From the NCBI GenBank assembly GCA_030077755.1, contig JAQJZZ010000008.1:558001-622000 (forward strand): a stretch of DNA of 64,000 nt. Reading direction: 5' to 3'. Positions 1 to 11,369 of this stretch are shown piece after piece. Below the pieces are notes generated by a model that was not told the DNA's origin, searched no databases, and saw only the letters and a program-made list of their open reading frames with translations. Position 1 is the first letter of the stretch. Each line of letters opens with the position of its first letter. The position numbers and the translations under genes were made by a program. The DNA comes from Filosporella fistucella (taxonomy: Eukaryota > Ascomycota > Leotiomycetes > Helotiales).

Positions 1-761
1 CAAGGCAGGTTTAAGGTTCTGTAGAAAGACCCAGAGTGAAACAAGCACCGGATTTTTATATGTGACAATAACCATATTTTGTGATTATTGACATAAAAGT
101 GAAGGATTGGTTGCATTCCAAGTATCCACGAACAATTGATGTTCCCAAAAAGGTGAGGAAGAGCCTGATTTGCCACTTCGAAGTCTGCTACACCAATATC
201 AGAAGTTGAACTTCGATTTTGCAAAGAGTTCAGAATTGGCTTATGATAAGAAAGCCGATTGGGAATGTGATTGCCAACTTCTAGGTCTTCATCCACTCTC
301 AAAAGAAACTTGTTTTGTCGTCAGCTGAACTCTTCTCATAGACAACCGCAACGAATCTCAGGGGTCGGAGCCCTTTTACTATATCGATTCAATCAGCGCC
401 CGTTTCCCCAATTGCAATTGAGTACTTGACTCCCAATTTGACAATCTAAAGAGTCAAGGGTAACAAAATCAAAGGCTCTTGTCCTTTGAGATCGCTCAGC
501 TTTCTATTGATAAAGCCGTGAAGCTCGCCTAAAAACTCAACAATGGCACCCTTGCCGCCGAATCGGTTTCCAAAACACCTGTCATTTCCGTACAATTCTT
601 GCTTGGAGAGTGTAAGAGCAAAGATGAAAGAAGACAGAATCAAACCAACAATGCGAGGCAAGGAACAGGATAATTCGGCAGTCGATGCGACCAAATCACA
701 CCGACGACCCCTTCTGTAGATTTTCAATCTTTGCTCCATAACAGTGGCTAACAATTATAGC
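1..761. other. Upstream region, no gene supported
   Basis: I see no convincing gene here. A CTAAC branch point at about 748-752 followed by TATAG ending at 760 looks like the 3' end of an intron. An upstream exon of the BTB gene may therefore lie in this stretch, but I could not place it. A minus-strand frame at 446-739 with one hydrophobic segment is probably a shadow. Confidence 0.4.
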
Positions 762-1502
762 ATGCTTCAATCAATTGTTACCATAATCATCGGAAATCCA
801 TCGTCTTCCTCGGGGAACTCTACAAATGCCTCAACTCCAATAACTTTCAGTGTTCACAAGGACTTCATTACTCAACATTCCCCATTCTTCGCTGCCGCAT
901 TTAACAGCAACTTTATCGAGGGAACGACCCAGTCTATGACATTAGATGATGTCGATCCTGAGGTTTTCGGTATGTTTGTGAATTGGCTTTACTATCAAAA
1001 GGTTGAGTGGGGCGACACAGCAACGTCTACTGCAGAAGTCACCACCAATCTCACAAAGCTATGGATTCTCGGCCGCAGATTCTTGGTACCTGCTTTACAG
1101 AATGAGGCTATGAAAGCGTTATATCCCATTTTCATCAGATTCCCTCTTCATGTTGATCAATCAATCCAACTACTGAAACTCGCGGAGGACTCGGATTCGC
1201 AAGTATTACAGGGCCTGATACTACACAGAATTGCAGAAGCGTCCGACAACCGGCTGAACAGGTCAACGCAGAATATGGCCCCTGAAACGATGAGGAAACT
1301 CATTACTATTCTAGGACAGAATCGAAGCTACAAACAAATTCTGACAGGTGACGGTCTTCAGGATTACTTGGTACAGGTTCCTGCGGATAGCAATTTGAAG
1401 CCTACAACCTGGGCCACTTCTACGGTGGAGTCTCGAAAAACCTCCAGTGAAAAGAGGGCAAGGAGACAAGGGGAGGTCTCATTGGAGGTCTTGATAGGTT
1501 GA
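762..1502 (+). CDS. BTB/POZ domain protein
   Basis: The start begins directly with the BTB fold: a VTIIIG strand, then FSVHKDFITQHSPFFAAAF, then the MTLDDVDPEVFGMFVNWLYY helices typical of fungal BTB/POZ proteins. Such domains dimerise and often act as Cul3 adaptors, but no MATH, Kelch or BACK partner domain is visible, so the role is unknown. The remaining 150 or so residues are helical and end in a basic tail. The longest open frame starts at a GTG (744), so the first ATG is 762. A branch point and acceptor just before 761 suggest that this ATG may be internal to a second exon and that the true N-terminus lies upstream. It has two BTB paralogs at 14.3-18.2 kb. Confidence 0.8.
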   Translation: MLQSIVTIIIGNPSSSSGNSTNASTPITFSVHKDFITQHSPFFAAAFNSNFIEGTTQSMTLDDVDPEVFGMFVNWLYYQKVEWGDTATSTAEVTTNLTKLWILGRRFLVPALQNEAMKALYPIFIRFPLHVDQSIQLLKLAEDSDSQVLQGLILHRIAEASDNRLNRSTQNMAPETMRKLITILGQNRSYKQILTGDGLQDYLVQVPADSNLKPTTWATSTVESRKTSSEKRARRQGEVSLEVLIG

Positions 1503-2530
1503 AACTCATAGGACGGAAAGCCAGCGGAGCTTGCGAAGACTGCTTGTATCAATCACCAATTTTCGAGCCAGGGTCCTTACTATCACATCTCACAATCCGA
1601 GGTCCGAAAAGAGATGTCGGCGGCTGTCAATGTCGGAACCATTTCTCGAGCACATACAGCGATATCGAATCCAAAAATATCATATTCAACAAGTATACAG
1701 TCTCCAAAAATATTGCGCCGTCCACACCTCGCTACAAAACAGATTCTCACATCGAAAGTATACCTAACGGTCTGGCGTTTTCTCTCCCACATTTTGAGGC
1801 CTCGTTAACTGCAGGGAAGAAGCACATCAAATTTCACGAAAATGCAGGAAATATAAGCAGCATAGAAAGTACCAAATCGGAATGGATACACAAAATAGTC
1901 ATAAGAAGGCAAATCAATAAAAGCACACAATCGGAATAGCTACGCAAAATAAGCACAGGGAATACAAAAACAATAGTAAAATCACATTTTCTCGTGATAC
2001 TTTCGGGTTGTATTACTGTGAAGCTAGTTCGACATCATTGCCCTTCCATTTCCCTCTTTCAATTCTTCCACAACAAGCGTAAGGTGTATCCAGAGTATCT
2101 GAGATATATTAAATGATCACTGTGCACTTGCAGACCAATTCCCCACCAAACGTTCGGCTCAAGAATAAATTCATGAATAATAAGGAGAGTAGGAGGGAAG
2201 GTAACAGGACTCTTGATGAGCTTAATGTGATGATGATGATGACGTCTACTCAGACAATGGAATTCCCATGGCAATCAGACCGTTACTACACGGGGGAAAA
2301 TTGAGAAAACGTAATAGAACGTGTTTAAAATATCCGTTCGCAAATGCAGCGGGTAAGAAAGGGGCATGTCAAGCTTAGAAAAGAGGATCAGGAAGCGCTC
2401 ATTTTGCATTGTATGCAGCATCCGCTAAATCCAATGTATCATCACTGGGTCATCATTCCTCATTACCCCGCTAGCACTTTCCAATATGCTAATCCTACAC
2501 CGGATCTCCCCAATAGCACGAGCGCTCCTC
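1503..2530. other. Intergenic, convergent 3' ends
   Basis: This lies between the 3' end of the BTB gene and the 3' end of the minus-strand RING-CH gene. Several short overlapping frames exist, but none has domain-like content. I see no RNA gene or repeat. Confidence 0.4.
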
Positions 2531-4185
2531 TCAAGGTTTCTGTCTACTGCCACTGCCCCTCTTCCCAGTATAATCCAGCACTTTCCTCTTTCCAAAATCC
2601 CTCGCTTTCTTCCACTTACAATAAAGTGTAACCACATCCTTCAGCACCACGAACAGACAGCCACCTACGACGCTTCTTCCCCATCTTTCTGATAATAGAC
2701 CTCTTTTCAGTATCCTGGAGCCGAAGATACTGTTTGACATGGTGGGTTTAACCCACTTAGCTGGGAGGGTGTTTTTAAGGATCGTGCCCATGCTGGTGGA
2801 GATGAAAGGGAAGAATAAGGCGCCTACGGCTGTGGCTGCTACGTTGTTTATGGAGATTTGTTGGTGGACTTCTTGGCCGTGGACATGGTCATGTATATGA
2901 TCATGTGGTATTTGCCCCGGCAGCGGTTCTTGTTGCGCTTCTGGATTTGGGGCTGGGATGCCCTCTGCTGGAATAGCACCAACATCGATATTGGCAGCCG
3001 GCACCTGCGCAGGCTCGTTTTGGTTACGAGGATTATTGCCGCCGTTCCGATTGTTGAAAACGTTACCTCCAAGCCAGCCTGGAACATTTCTTTCTCTACG
3101 TGGGGCTCGGGGTGGAGGAGGAGCGCCTTCATCTGCGTGTACCCACTCAAGCTCGAAGATAGCCTCCCCTGCAAGCCCTTGGTCATCTGCCTGCCCCTGA
3201 GCAACCTCATCAGCAGTCTCTCCATCTCTAGGTTTGCGTTGAACTGCATTATCCCATTCCTTTTCCAGATCAGCAAATAAATAGTCGTAAAATCGAGAAT
3301 ATGCGATCCGGATATATGGGATAGTCGCGAATGTGAGTCCAGCAGAAGGAGGCCATTGAAGAGAAGAGGGATATGGATTGCTAACGAAGTACTGCACTTT
3401 GTAAGCTTATAGTACCTGAAGCAAGGATAAGTACTTACTATTGGCAGCGTCATTGGAAATGCTGTCTCTCCAAATCTTGTCCTTAAAAGAATTAAGGACG
3501 GACCTATCAGTGGCAATCCCAAAAAGACCCGGAGACGATTGTCCAAACTTCGAGAAGCGAGAGCTGAAGAGGAGCTGTTTACGTTGAGTATTTGTTTGGT
3601 TTCTTCGATCCCAAATACCAGTGTCATGGAATGCAAGCCGTATAACAGCAGTCCCGAATACATGCAACTAGCCACTCCCGCCAAAGCTGTTGGTAATACT
3701 GTAATCCTAGCAACCCTTTGTATCAATTCTACCACTGCAACCAGATAATCCCTCGGCCGTTGAATCTTGATTTCCGCTTGACATTGTGGACATTTCAGCT
3801 GGTGGTTCCGAGCGATTTCTCCAGGCCTCGGAGCTTCCTCACTAGCTATCCATTCTAACAGACAGCTATCATGAGCTGTAAGTGAACATGGGCAAGGCGT
3901 TCGCCATTCTGAGTTCTCTGGTGTGTCCTCCGTATCATCCATTTGGCAGATCCAACATAATCGAGGTTGTTCTGCGACAACTTGGGGCGCAGGCTCTTGT
4001 GGTTTGGGTATCGTCGCAGACTCGCTCGCAGATTTAGGATCATTGATAAGGAAGGATTCGGTCTCAGAGGTAGCAGTTTCGGGTATCTCTGCTGGTGCAG
4101 TAGTTTGTGCAGTAGATGATGGGGTTGTCTGCCCTGTTTGGGAGGATTGTCTCCGCCACGAGGCTGGAGAAGGAAGAGATGCCAT
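2531..4185 (-). CDS. Membrane RING-CH (MARCH-type) zinc finger protein
   Basis: This is a likely membrane-bound E3 ubiquitin ligase. The model is complement(join(2531..3391,3439..4185)), 535 aa. The 47-bp intron has a GTAAGT donor and a TGCAG acceptor and keeps frame. A Ser/Thr/Pro-rich N-terminus precedes a C4HC3 RING-CH finger with ligands C77, C80, C98, C100, H105, C108, C132 and C135. At least two hydrophobic segments follow (about 160-183 and 215-235). Exon 2 has a Pro/Asn-rich stretch, a His-rich HDHIHDHVHG run and another hydrophobic helix, then a basic C-terminus. The C4HC3 spacing and flanking membrane segments resemble MARCH/Doa10-type ligases that act at the ER, mitochondria or endosomes. 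The substrate cannot be told from sequence. Confidence 0.88.
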
Positions 4186-4905
4186 TTCCTATGTCGTCGA
4201 TATTCGTAAAGTCGTAAGACCAATTTACGGAGTTATGACATTGCAAGTGGTTTAATTTGAGAAGCGGAGTATTATTGTTCGCGTCGTTGATTTTAGATGT
4301 TGACTTCGAATCCGATGTTGATGTTCCATGCACCATGCGAGCCGAGGCGGTTGTCTTAGATGTTGTTTTTTTCGGAATGCACCATATGGGTTAATTCCCT
4401 GGTATTTTCCAGCATCACAGATTGGCGCTGAAGTGCCTCACAGAGATGGATAAACTGATAAGGATTTACACTCTTATATTCCGTTGAAGATTCCCTCATT
4501 TCTAGTTCATACCAGGCTTCTGTTGCCCTTCAACATGTCTTGTAATCTATTTTCCATGGCATTCATGCCGCAAAAATGGCCTGGTCAGCGATGAACTTCA
4601 ACAGCTTGAATCTTTCAACTATCCACCTGGCTGGCGCCGGTGACCGTCTTCATGCCTGGCCGAATCGCATCAAGTGAGTATATACTTTTGTTCATATTCT
4701 TTGCGTATAGCTAATTACAAAATTTACAGGCAGTGTTCGCAGGTCATCGGGGATGCACACAGATCGGCCACTAGTCGCCAATCCGTTACAGTGGGCTAGG
4801 TCCAAGATTCTAATCTCAATTTCCTCTCTTTACCCGATAAACCTCCCTTCCTCTGGACGCCCCCTTGTGCGGACATCTCGACGAACATTTCCATGTAGGT
4901 CGATC
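4186..4905. promoter_or_regulatory. Divergent promoter region with a probable 5' intron
   Basis: This is the shared upstream region of the minus-strand RING-CH gene and the plus-strand GT31 gene. A good intron (GTGAGT donor at 4674, TTACAG acceptor ending at 4729) lies upstream of the likely GT31 start. Splicing it opens an in-frame N-terminal extension from an ATG at 4652 through the ATG at 4753. Confidence 0.5.
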
Positions 4906-6456
4906 ATGGTTCCGCGCAGACCTCTCCTTCTTGTTGTCTTCCTCGCCATCCTCGCCTCTATATTTGTCGTGGGCAGGCTTGGTCGCAATGTTGCGCCTAC
5001 GAGTATAAAGAAGATAGACGATCTGATACATGTTGGAACGAAGGAGAAGGAATCGGAGGCACCGGGATGCAAACAACACTTGGGATGGTTAGAGCCATAT
5101 CAATTCTCCTACCCAATTCAGTATGTCTCAAGAGATATTGTTACCTCTCCATCTGCGGATGGAGACAGGCCTTCTCTGACGATGATGGATGAGCCTCTGT
5201 TTGACGACTTTACGACCGTGGACTTGGCAACATCGACGACTGTAGAAATTGCCCATTGTCTTCCACCTCTCACTTTGGAGGTTCCTCGAAACAGGGACGG
5301 CCCTGCAGATGCCTCGAATATGATATTTGGTCTGCAAACTACAATGAATCGGCTGAAGGACACTGTGAAGCATTTGGCTCGCTGGCTTCCACATACAAAT
5401 GGTCGATTGTATGCGATTGTGATTGAGAACGAGGAACTGGCAGCGGACGATGGAGACATCGCAAAGTTGCAAAAAGATTTCCACGATCAAGGCATGAACG
5501 TTACAATTGTCCATCCAGTACGCCCAATCGACTCGTTCGCCCAGCGATATTTCTCCCTGGTCAATGTCATGTATGCGGCACGGAACGAGAAGACAGAATG
5601 GATCACCCTCATTGACGATGATACTTTCTTTCCAAGTCTTCACGACCTGCAAGACCTCCTTCGAAAGACCAGCTGGAAAAAACCACAGTATATCGGCTCT
5701 CTAAGTGAAGATTGGTGGGCAGTAAATCACTATGGTTTGATGGGATTCGGTGGTGCTGGAATTATGCTCTCCCTCCCATTGGCAAAAGTTCTTGACGAGC
5801 ACAGAGATGAATGCAAGGAAAATTTAAGAACAACTGCGGGTGACATTACCGTCATGGATTGTGTTTACCGTTTCTCGAACACGAAACTTACACATGTTCC
5901 TTCATTGCATCAAGTCGATATGCATGGCGATCTGGCCGGATTCTACGAATCGGGACGAGAGATGTTGTCTTTGCATCACTGGAAGGAAGGATCTGCCGCT
6001 GGGTATAAGTTGGAGATGGAGAAAATGCATTTGGTGGCCGATATATGTGATTCCTGTTTTCTGCAACGGTGGCAATTCCCCAAAGAAATGGTCCTAACCA
6101 ATGGATTTTCCATCAACCATTACCCTCAAGGTCATATTTCCGGCCAGAAAACTGCGCTTCTCGGACCTTCGGTGGACAAGATCGATCTGGAGAGAATGGA
6201 GCATACCTGGGGCGACGATATCAATGTCTTACATTCCCTAATGCCGGATAGGCCGAAGATGACGGATGACCAGAAGATCGGATATAAGTTGTTAGATAGC
6301 ATAGTTATTAGTTCCGACGAAAGCGCGGACTTGAAAGATGTTGTCAGACAAGTATATTTCAAGGAGGGGCCGGAGAAGGATGGTGTAAAGACCAAGCCGG
6401 ATACGGTATTGGTGTTGAATTGGAGGAAGGGTGAGAAGCCAAAGGAGATGCTGTAA
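4906..6456 (+). CDS. GT31/Fringe-like type II membrane glycosyltransferase
   Basis: This is a predicted Golgi glycosyltransferase of 516 aa from the ATG at 4906. Residues 1-25 form a basic flank plus hydrophobic signal anchor (MVPRRPLLLVVFLAILAS), the usual start for a type II Golgi enzyme. The DDD metal/nucleotide-sugar site lies in LIDDDTFF at residues 237-239. A Gly-rich GFGGAGIMLS segment and the GDITVMDCVYRF motif follow in the order seen in fungal GT31/DUF604 proteins. The donor sugar and acceptor are not identifiable. Two in-frame upstream ATGs exist (4753, and 4652 through the intron at 4674-4729). They would put 51-66 polar residues before the anchor, so I prefer 4906. Confidence 0.85.
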   Translation: MVPRRPLLLVVFLAILASIFVVGRLGRNVAPTSIKKIDDLIHVGTKEKESEAPGCKQHLGWLEPYQFSYPIQYVSRDIVTSPSADGDRPSLTMMDEPLFDDFTTVDLATSTTVEIAHCLPPLTLEVPRNRDGPADASNMIFGLQTTMNRLKDTVKHLARWLPHTNGRLYAIVIENEELAADDGDIAKLQKDFHDQGMNVTIVHPVRPIDSFAQRYFSLVNVMYAARNEKTEWITLIDDDTFFPSLHDLQDLLRKTSWKKPQYIGSLSEDWWAVNHYGLMGFGGAGIMLSLPLAKVLDEHRDECKENLRTTAGDITVMDCVYRFSNTKLTHVPSLHQVDMHGDLAGFYESGREMLSLHHWKEGSAAGYKLEMEKMHLVADICDSCFLQRWQFPKEMVLTNGFSINHYPQGHISGQKTALLGPSVDKIDLERMEHTWGDDINVLHSLMPDRPKMTDDQKIGYKLLDSIVISSDESADLKDVVRQVYFKEGPEKDGVKTKPDTVLVLNWRKGEKPKEML

Positions 6457-7033
6457 TGAGGGATTGTATATGGCGTTTAGCGTGGCGGCATTTTGTTGAT
6501 ACCAGAGAGCGAGTGTATCTATTGTACAGCATAGACATGAATGTATCTATGATATGAAAGAGCATACGTTGCTTGCTGTCTCCCTATCTTTCTTACCTTA
6601 TCTTCCTTCCTTCCCAGCACACACGTTTAACACATTGATAATTACTGGTCTCTAGATGACAAGGGAAATGAACCTCTGCAACTGCGATTGGCACTCCTTT
6701 TAGCAGTTGGGCGTACCATCTTGTGGCTTAAGCCACGAGGGTCTTCTGACGTGGCCAAGCTCAGATATATCCAACCCTTACCAGCATCGCCAAAGCGACT
6801 GCTTTCAACAAAGGCTCGAGGCTCAAATATCTGAATACTGCGTTCCAGCCAGCCGATTCCGGTGGTTAAACACAGTTAACTAAACAGTCTCTTCTTGTAC
6901 ATAGTTCAACACATCACGACTCCAAACTGCTAAACGTCTCGGACACAGTCCTAACATCCAAAGTGCCTCGTAGTCTGCACTCGCCGAGTCTTTGTTGCGA
7001 TCTTGTATCGTCTCCTTTTACCTTCCCATAACT
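6457..7033. other. Intergenic, nothing seen
   Basis: This covers the 3' flank of the glycosyltransferase and the 5' flank of the next gene. I see no coding frame, repeat or RNA. Confidence 0.4.
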
Positions 7034-7567
7034 ATGTCGACCGACATGAACTCAACCGTGGAGCCAACAGAGCAGCAAATCGCTGCCAACGAGCGTTTTC
7101 TTTGCTGGTGGGACGGCTACCTCAACGCACTTATCGCGATATCGCTGTTCGGTGGTCAAATCACCTTTACGGTTATCATCTCGGAAATAGCCAACCCGGC
7201 GGAATTGGATCTGACAACAGATATATCAAGTCAAAAACGTGCCCGGTTTGGGAAGGAGACTGTGCGGATGTTTGTAGCTCTCAGCTGGCTCCTCTTCATG
7301 GTGCCAGGTATTGCGGTTGTTGCGAAGATGGTACTTTCGGATCCGGGTATAAGAGATTATGTTCGGGTTAATCTAGGGGCAAGGCGCAAATGGCTTGTTG
7401 TGCCTATCATTTTATCTTTTGTCTTGAATGGATTGCCGGTACTTGCGGTTTTGTTTCTTGCATTGGCCGTAGCTGCGTATGTACCCGTGGTTGGATGGAT
7501 CGGTGTCGGGCTTATTTCTCTATTTACTCTTATCGTGTTAATTCTGTGGCTTGTATTTGATGCTTGA
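7034..7567 (+). CDS. Small four-helix membrane protein, unknown function
   Basis: This single-exon protein has 177 aa from the ATG at 7034; the longer frame starts at a TTG (6992). After a short polar N-terminus there are hydrophobic segments at about residues 33-52, 85-103, 122-143 and 148-175, so it is probably a four-pass membrane protein. It resembles many uncharacterised small fungal membrane proteins, and I recognise no motif. Confidence 0.65.
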   Translation: MSTDMNSTVEPTEQQIAANERFLCWWDGYLNALIAISLFGGQITFTVIISEIANPAELDLTTDISSQKRARFGKETVRMFVALSWLLFMVPGIAVVAKMVLSDPGIRDYVRVNLGARRKWLVVPIILSFVLNGLPVLAVLFLALAVAAYVPVVGWIGVGLISLFTLIVLILWLVFDA

Positions 7568-10500
7568 ACATGTATCGTTGGTAATTGTAATTGGCTTCTG
7601 GTCGTTTAAGATACAGAATAGTACCGTCAGGGCAGAAATCAGCTCTCTCGTTTAGGCCACCGAGCGTTATTGTGGTGGTGGACAGGTGAAACACCAAAAA
7701 AGAGAATCTAAATATAAGTAATCAGCACAAAAATGAGGTAAAACAGTGGGCAGTGTATTAGAAACAGTATTGAATTGAGGCCAAGAAGAAATAAAGGGGC
7801 GAAGCCGATTTTGCGAATAGCTGTATCTATCAACCCTTTACCGTCGCTCTGTCGGCCGTATAACGGGAACGGAGTAATGCCGCATTTTTGCAGACGTGCA
7901 ACACCCGGAAGAAACCTAAACTTTCTTTTCTCACCTCGCATCAAAGCTAACCTCTTACTCCGAACACTAGCCCATCTGGAACTTCTGCTTGGTGAGGTGT
8001 GGTGATACGGAGTACGGAGGTACCACACGACGGTCCTCAAGATGCTCCGTCGTCGACTTACTCGGCCGATAGCGTTAATGCCGCGTTTAGACGAAATGCA
8101 ACAAACATATTCTTCGGTCTGTAAGATCCAATTAGATTATTGATGTTAGTAAGAAGGCAAATGAGGTATTTTGAGGAAATTGTAATTTGGGTAGAGACGG
8201 TGTTAGATGCTTGTTAGAATGAGGAAGGGGATGGGTGGAGGTGGGAAACAGAGGCTGGGAAAGGGATAAGCGGCTTAAAATCGGGAGAGCGATAATGCCG
8301 CTTTTTGGAGATGTGCAACAGAATGAATAGTTTTTTTTTCTGTGGAGAGGTATTTCTTATTTGTTTTGAAATCTATTCCTTTTTCGTCCGGAGTATCTCG
8401 CTGGGTCGGAGTCGGAGCGCTTGGAAATCATGGTACTCGGGTTGTACGATGTCCGCTTCGGGAGCCTGGGCTTTAGGAAGGCTTGAATCGAGAATTCTGA
8501 CTGTCTGACTAGCCAGACTTGAAAAGTGCTACTGCAAACATAAAGCCTTCCCTGGGTGTAGATAGGGAAGACTCGGCCGTATGAACACAATTCGGAGACC
8601 GTCTTAATGCCGTTTTTTGTAGAGGTGCAACAAAAATTAATATCACAGTAAGACATCTCGTACCTCTCTGCCTCCCACTTCTCCCCCTCTAACATGTCCT
8701 GCATCTGACTGAGCACTTGCTCCATCCTATCTCCGATGCGCACCGGACGAGACCCGACAAGACGATTACTGAGCACAGAGCAAAATAAAACGGCCGTATA
8801 GTGGCAAGAATCGGCGTTCCTTTAATCCCGCTTTTTTAAGAGAGTGCAACAAAGTCGGGAATGGAGACGTTACTCAGCGCGAAGTCTCACCATAGCGGGG
8901 AACAACGGTGGGGCGAGCGAATATACTTTCATTACTTGGCTCTTGGAATGTGCTTTTAGAGGAGAGATCTCGCCATCTCGGCCGCGAGATACGGAGTGCG
9001 GAGTGCGGAGAGAGATATTTCGGAGAATCATTGTTTGAGTGAGCTGAGAAAGGGGAACATCACGAGATTTGTGGTGTTTCCATCGGGTATGTAACGGTTA
9101 CATTGAACATTGAGCAGAAGGGAATTCTTTAGCCGGTGAGCTTATTCCGACGTTAATCGTTCATCTTCCATCCGCAGGGTGTCGGAGGAATGCAGATGAG
9201 GTGAGATGAGATGAGATGAGAAATCACGAGATATCATATTGAATCTTTCCGCCGGCTGAGCTCTTTCCCCGCCAACCGGGATGTGGGGGAAGGAGACGCT
9301 CGCAGACTTTTCTTGCTTAGGGAAATGATAGATTATTTTCTTTTTCTCTATCACAATAGAGCAGTAAGAGAAATGTTTAATTCCCACCTTAGAGTTGTGC
9401 CGATAGCTCAATGGTCCGGCCGTAACTGTCAAGTAAAACCCACCGAATTCCTCCGTCCATAAATCCGACACCAAGACATGGAGATAATTCAAAGACAGAT
9501 GTGATTACCTATGAGAATGCTTCTGAGTAACAGAGCGATATGAAGGGCAAAACACGAAGGACCAATTTCGTACGAGAATCGGGGTCGCTCAACTTGCGAT
9601 ATTTCCCCGCCTCCCACTCCGAGGCACAGAAAACGCAAACTCAATCATAACATCCGGACAGGCAATCCCAATATCCGGGAAGAACAGTAAATCTAGAACA
9701 CGATCATCTTAGAAGCACCGAAAATCAATCGATCTCACCTACAAAAAACCATACACGGCCCGTCCCGCCACTTGCAATGAAGGAAATCATGAAAAGTGGC
9801 GATAGGAAAAAACAGCAGACCACATTCCATTTCTTCAAGTCACCCCATTAATAACATTTCTCACCCCACCATTTCCGAGGCAATAGCAGAACAGAAATGT
9901 ATATCCGGAAACCGGATATCTTCGGCTTTTTGCTATGTGCAACAAAATAATTATCGGAGTATCTATGAGCAGATAGAGGGTGTCTTTGAAAGGGCTTTGG
10001 AGAGTCTAGATGCGTGTATGGGGAGAGGAAGGATTGTTCGGATATATGTTTTGGAGGTGGGGTGAGAGAGGCGAGGGAGAGTACATTCGGAAGTTGTGAG
10101 GGAAAATGTGGGTTTTGGACTAGAGGGAGAAAAGACACGAAAGGTACGATAGTTCAAGCAGAGAAGAAAAGGAACAGCAGGCAATTATTTTGCTGTGGCC
10201 CCTACAGGTATTATTGAGTAGAGGAAGTGGTGATAAGTTTTTCATTCCCTTTAACGTGGAAGCCTTTCACACCACATCAAACCTTAGAGACAAAATGTAG
10301 GCACTTCGAGTTGAATCCAAAAAGTCTCTGGGAACGTATGAAGATTCCTACATGTTTTGGTATCAGTTGCAATATTCCTTTCCCTAACAATCACTCCGAA
10401 CCTATTGATTCGGAGAACCTTAATCGGCTCGTCGCCGCCCATCTAAATCCACTATTAAGGTCCTCTCGCCTGTTATTCTTATAGCACGATTAGGTATGAA

Positions 10501-10928
10501 TGTCCGAGTTTATTCACGATGGTAAAGTTAATCTCAATATTGTAGCGGCCAGAACGCGCTAGGTTTTGGGGAACACGATGATCGTATCAATTCACGCGAT
10601 GCTGATCGTGATGGGAATTTAGATTAAGTATGCATAGCGGATTGCGAATAGTGACCTCGGACAGAAAAGATTAGACAACTAGTCTAGGATTAGGGTATTC
10701 TGCTTGAGCAGCGTTGCTACCATGTACCGACGTTAGAACTTGAAGAAATCGTAAGTCTGAATATTGGCGACAGGATACTTGGGATTGCATAATAGAGTCC
10801 AATCTCGAATTGGTAACTATATTATGCTAGATCGAGCCGAGACACCCAGAAAATAAGTCTCCACCAACCGACTTAAATCCTACACCAATTCCCTCCCATA
10901 ACAAACCGACAAAGGGTTTGACCGTCAC
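7568..10928. repeat. Gene-poor tract with a quasi-periodic repeated motif
   Basis: No convincing gene lies in these 3.4 kb. A composite motif recurs: CGGCCGTATA or similar, 15-35 variable bases, then TAATGCCGC, a T run, and GTGCAACA. Copies lie near 7853-7904, 8063-8105, 8271-8320, 8573-8632 and 8791-8851, with a partial copy at 9911-9946. The first five are spaced 210, 208, 302 and 218 bp apart. Direct CGGAG triplets occur near 8993-9012. This could be a decayed repeat family or a satellite-like array. Confidence 0.55.
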
Positions 10929-11369
10929 TCAATATGCCTTCCAACCCACAATTGCACTCTCCGGCACCTCTTGGAGGAAGACATATTCGTATTTTGAGTT
11001 GTCCCATGCACTGCATGGGATTCTCAATCCGACTTTCAGCATCAGGCGCCTCAACTCACGGTAATTTATTCGTGTATCCGACTTCCTGACGTCAATCTTA
11101 TAAACGCGTACTTTCTTCTTTCCCTCTCTAACACGCAAACGCGCGTACTTTGTAGCCATCTTCTTTTTAGAACATGTTAATATCAGTCCCGTTGGAAACC
11201 CATTCTGCAACACGATCTGGTTCTCAAGAGCGTTGCGTAGCCGCTGCTGGGACCAGGAGTCAAAACTAACTCTAGTCACCGTGTCCTCCACAAGAATTCC
11301 ATTTCCCCTAGAATATCGTGCACGAGAATCTTCGTCTTCAACAAGGTAGAGTATCGTAGGGGCCACCAT
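10929..11369 (-). CDS. Small protein resembling the fungal DUF7587 family
   Basis: This is a single-exon ORF of 146 aa with an ATG at 11369. The N-terminal TILYLVEDEDSRARYSRGNG and the later KYARLRVREGKKKVRVYKID segment resemble DUF7587-type proteins, which open with a similar L-x-V-D-x-S-R-x-R strand. They also carry an ARxR...G(K/R)xxVxVYxID core. Function is unknown. It sits alone in a gene-poor region next to TA-rich decayed DNA. Family assignment is from memory of the pattern, not a search. Confidence 0.55.
   Translation of the reverse strand: MVAPTILYLVEDEDSRARYSRGNGILVEDTVTRVSFDSWSQQRLRNALENQIVLQNGFPTGLILTCSKKKMATKYARLRVREGKKKVRVYKIDVRKSDTRINYRELRRLMLKVGLRIPCSAWDNSKYEYVFLQEVPESAIVGWKAY

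Noticed and set aside
446..739. Minus-strand frame with one hydrophobic segment
   Set aside because: Short and low in information, it overlaps the likely upstream intron of the BTB gene; no support beyond openness.
6992..7371. Alternative frame overlapping the four-helix membrane protein
   Set aside because: The overlapping frame lacks hydrophobic order, while the chosen frame has four clean membrane segments.
9395..9470. GCCGATAGCTCAATGGT word resembling a tRNA start
   Set aside because: No anticodon arm or TTCGAAT T-loop follows at the right spacing.
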